From the NCBI GenBank assembly GCA_944989445.1, contig CALYLW010000069.1, positions 1,116,001-1,180,000 on the forward strand: a stretch of 64,000 bases of DNA, read 5' to 3'. A program made the position numbers and the translations under genes. Shown here piece after piece: positions 62,348 through 64,000 of the stretch (positions are counted from its first letter, which is position 1; every line of letters starts with the position of its first letter). The stretch comes from Ampullaceana balthica. Its lineage: Eukaryota > Mollusca > Gastropoda > Lymnaeidae. The notes under the pieces are model-generated. The model searched no databases. It was given only the letters and a program-made list of their open reading frames with translations, and was not told the origin of the DNA.

Positions 62348-63050
62348 ATTATTTAAATGGTATTAACATGACAACGATAATCTACCAATAGAACATTTGG
62401 GCACCAATTTTCCCTTTAAGCTAGCAGATATCTGACCGCAGTTTAGAATTAGCAAACAGCAAATTCTGTAAAATATTGCACAAAATATGGATGCTGTGCA
62501 ACTTTGCAAATGAGTTGTTTTGTTTTGTTTTTTTAAATTTTGCACACGGACCAACGAATCTTATAGGGGACATTGGAGCGGTCTAGGAAATATGGAGCAC
62601 TGGACAGCGTGCGTGTTTTGCTGCAGCGCTAGAAATCCATCATATTCACAGATTGCCCATCAGCGCCAGAATTCTCACTTTGATTATCGCACTGTGGTAC
62701 TCTAGTCTCTTGTTACGTCTTATTCCAACACATGCGCAGCGATACATTCGCTGTTTTCGTTGTTCCATCTCTAACCCCATTAGCAAGGCAGCGCACAGAA
62801 CTTCTTTCCTCCCTTTGCCGTAAACTTAGTCCAGATGGGGAGGACGCTAATGATGGATGTACGGGTGACTTCAAGGGTCCCCCCTAAAGTAAGACCGCGG
62901 GCTGCTCGGGATCCCCGTTAAGTGAATAACACAGACACATCACACATCCCCGTAGGGTTCAGGAATTTAAGAATTTTCGAGAGGTGGGGTAAGAAATTTT
63001 GTTCAGTGGGTTCCGGGCTGAGTACGATTTCGGGCTCTTTAATTGACCGT
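62348..63050. other. Noncoding stretch
   Basis: No gene recognised. Confidence 0.4.
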
Positions 63051-63450
63051 ACAGTGAGAATACTCGAGATACTTGTATAGAGTCTTTTATCTCAGAATGC
63101 CAAGAAAGATAATTTTATAGAGAGTCTTATGTATCAGAATCACAAGACAGATACTTGTATAGAGTCTTTTATCTCAGAATGCCAAGAAAGATAATTTTAT
63201 AGATAGTCTTATGTATCAGAATCACAAGACAGATATTTGTATAGAGAGTCCTAAATCTATGGTAGTTTGCCAAGACATATATTTATTAGTGAGTCTTATA
63301 TCTCAGAACCACATGCCAGATATTTGTATTCAGTCGTTTTGTCTCCGAATGCCAAGATATAATTGTGTATAGAGAATCCTATAACTTACATTTTTTACTT
63401 TTCGCACTCAAATATATTACCGAATGCCAAGACAGATTTTCGTAAAGACA
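63051..63450. repeat. Degenerate repeat of about 44 bp (88-bp dimer), 8-9 copies
   Basis: Alternating ACTTGTATAGAGTCTTTTAT, then CTCAGAATGCCAAGA, with TTTTATAGAGAGTCTTATGT, then ATCAGAATCACAAGACAGA. It degenerates to the right. Confidence 0.85.
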
Positions 63451-64000
63451 GAAATTCTTATCTCAATTTGTTAGTTTGGTTTTCATTAGTAATTTATCTG
63501 AAAGTCGGTTTAGAACTTTGACTGTTTGAATAAATCCACACAAAAAAATATTTCAAAAAATCGCCCAGCCCAATCCTTGCCATTTCCAATATGTTCGCCA
63601 AATGACTTTTCGACACGAAACTAACTCCGTTCATCATTATCATTCTAACTTTAAAACCAGGGGCGTATTCGCCACGTTTTATAATTATACGATGTTTATG
63701 GAGTTGATGAATGGCACAGTTCAAAAAGTTTTTCTGCGCAGTTTCCCGTCTGAGATATCTTAACACAAGAGTTTTTTTATGATGAATGAGGAAGCTATCG
63801 TCGCTAAATGATTTTCGCGTCATATTTAAAGTTTGCTTTTGCCAATATGTCATCTGTGTCCTTGCCGCATGTCAAGTTTAACGCCGTGTTTGTTCGTGTC
63901 CAGGAGACAAGGCGTTTGTCTCAATTTTCTGCGTCGTATTTCGGTAACTTCGTCATTAGCTGGGTTAGTGGACTGAACATATGATAGCACTATAGCTTTA
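63451..64000. other. Noncoding stretch to window end
   Basis: A 119-codon open frame (63494-63853, minus) shows no recognisable family. Nothing else seen. Confidence 0.35.

Overview
This is animal genomic DNA from a large, repeat-rich, AT-rich genome, not bacterial. Three things show it: an intron-interrupted Lbx (ladybird) homeobox gene, several classes of eukaryotic transposon with their target-site duplications, and about twenty unrelated minisatellites. A gastropod mollusc fits best by general resemblance of the elements. That is inference; no single sequence here proves the phylum.

Layout. 1-4146: a 34-bp minisatellite with two 5'-truncated copies of a non-LTR retrotransposon (reverse transcriptase plus RNase H, minus strand), both joined to the same position of the 34-bp unit. 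6069-7676: a 50-copy 32-bp array. 10.6-11.9 kb: transposon fragments. 14519-15267 (minus): an Lbx homeobox exon, the only well-supported host coding sequence I recognise. Its 5' exon(s) should lie at higher coordinates, but I could not find them. 17-33 kb: intron or intergenic DNA with MITEs, a SINE with a perfect 12-bp duplication, and a five-unit modular array of about 480-bp units (30028-32520). 34.0-44.6 kb: a dense run of eight different tandem arrays. 46.1-57.4 kb: a 9549-bp element with 13-bp inverted ends (CACTGTAAAAAAT), flanked on both sides by the same roughly 845-bp sequence. 57.5-64 kb: an hAT MITE, further minisatellites and a second non-LTR 3' fragment.

The most unusual structure is 46151-57388. 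A terminal-inverted-repeat element sits exactly between two near-identical (about 99%) direct copies of 845 bp, where a transposon would normally leave a duplication of 2-9 bp. Inside it are a nested, decayed 734-bp hAT element with its own 8-bp duplication, and the 3' exons of a gene whose product resembles the C-terminal domain of a multicopy family of uncharacterised animal proteins. The second notable structure is the apparent target specificity of the retrotransposon for the 34-bp satellite.

Apart from Lbx there is no evidence that genes here act together. Most of the window is intronic or intergenic DNA overrun by repeats, and the very long open frames at 34-44 kb are artefacts of repeat units whose length is a multiple of three. 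All family names come from recognition by eye; no database search was run.
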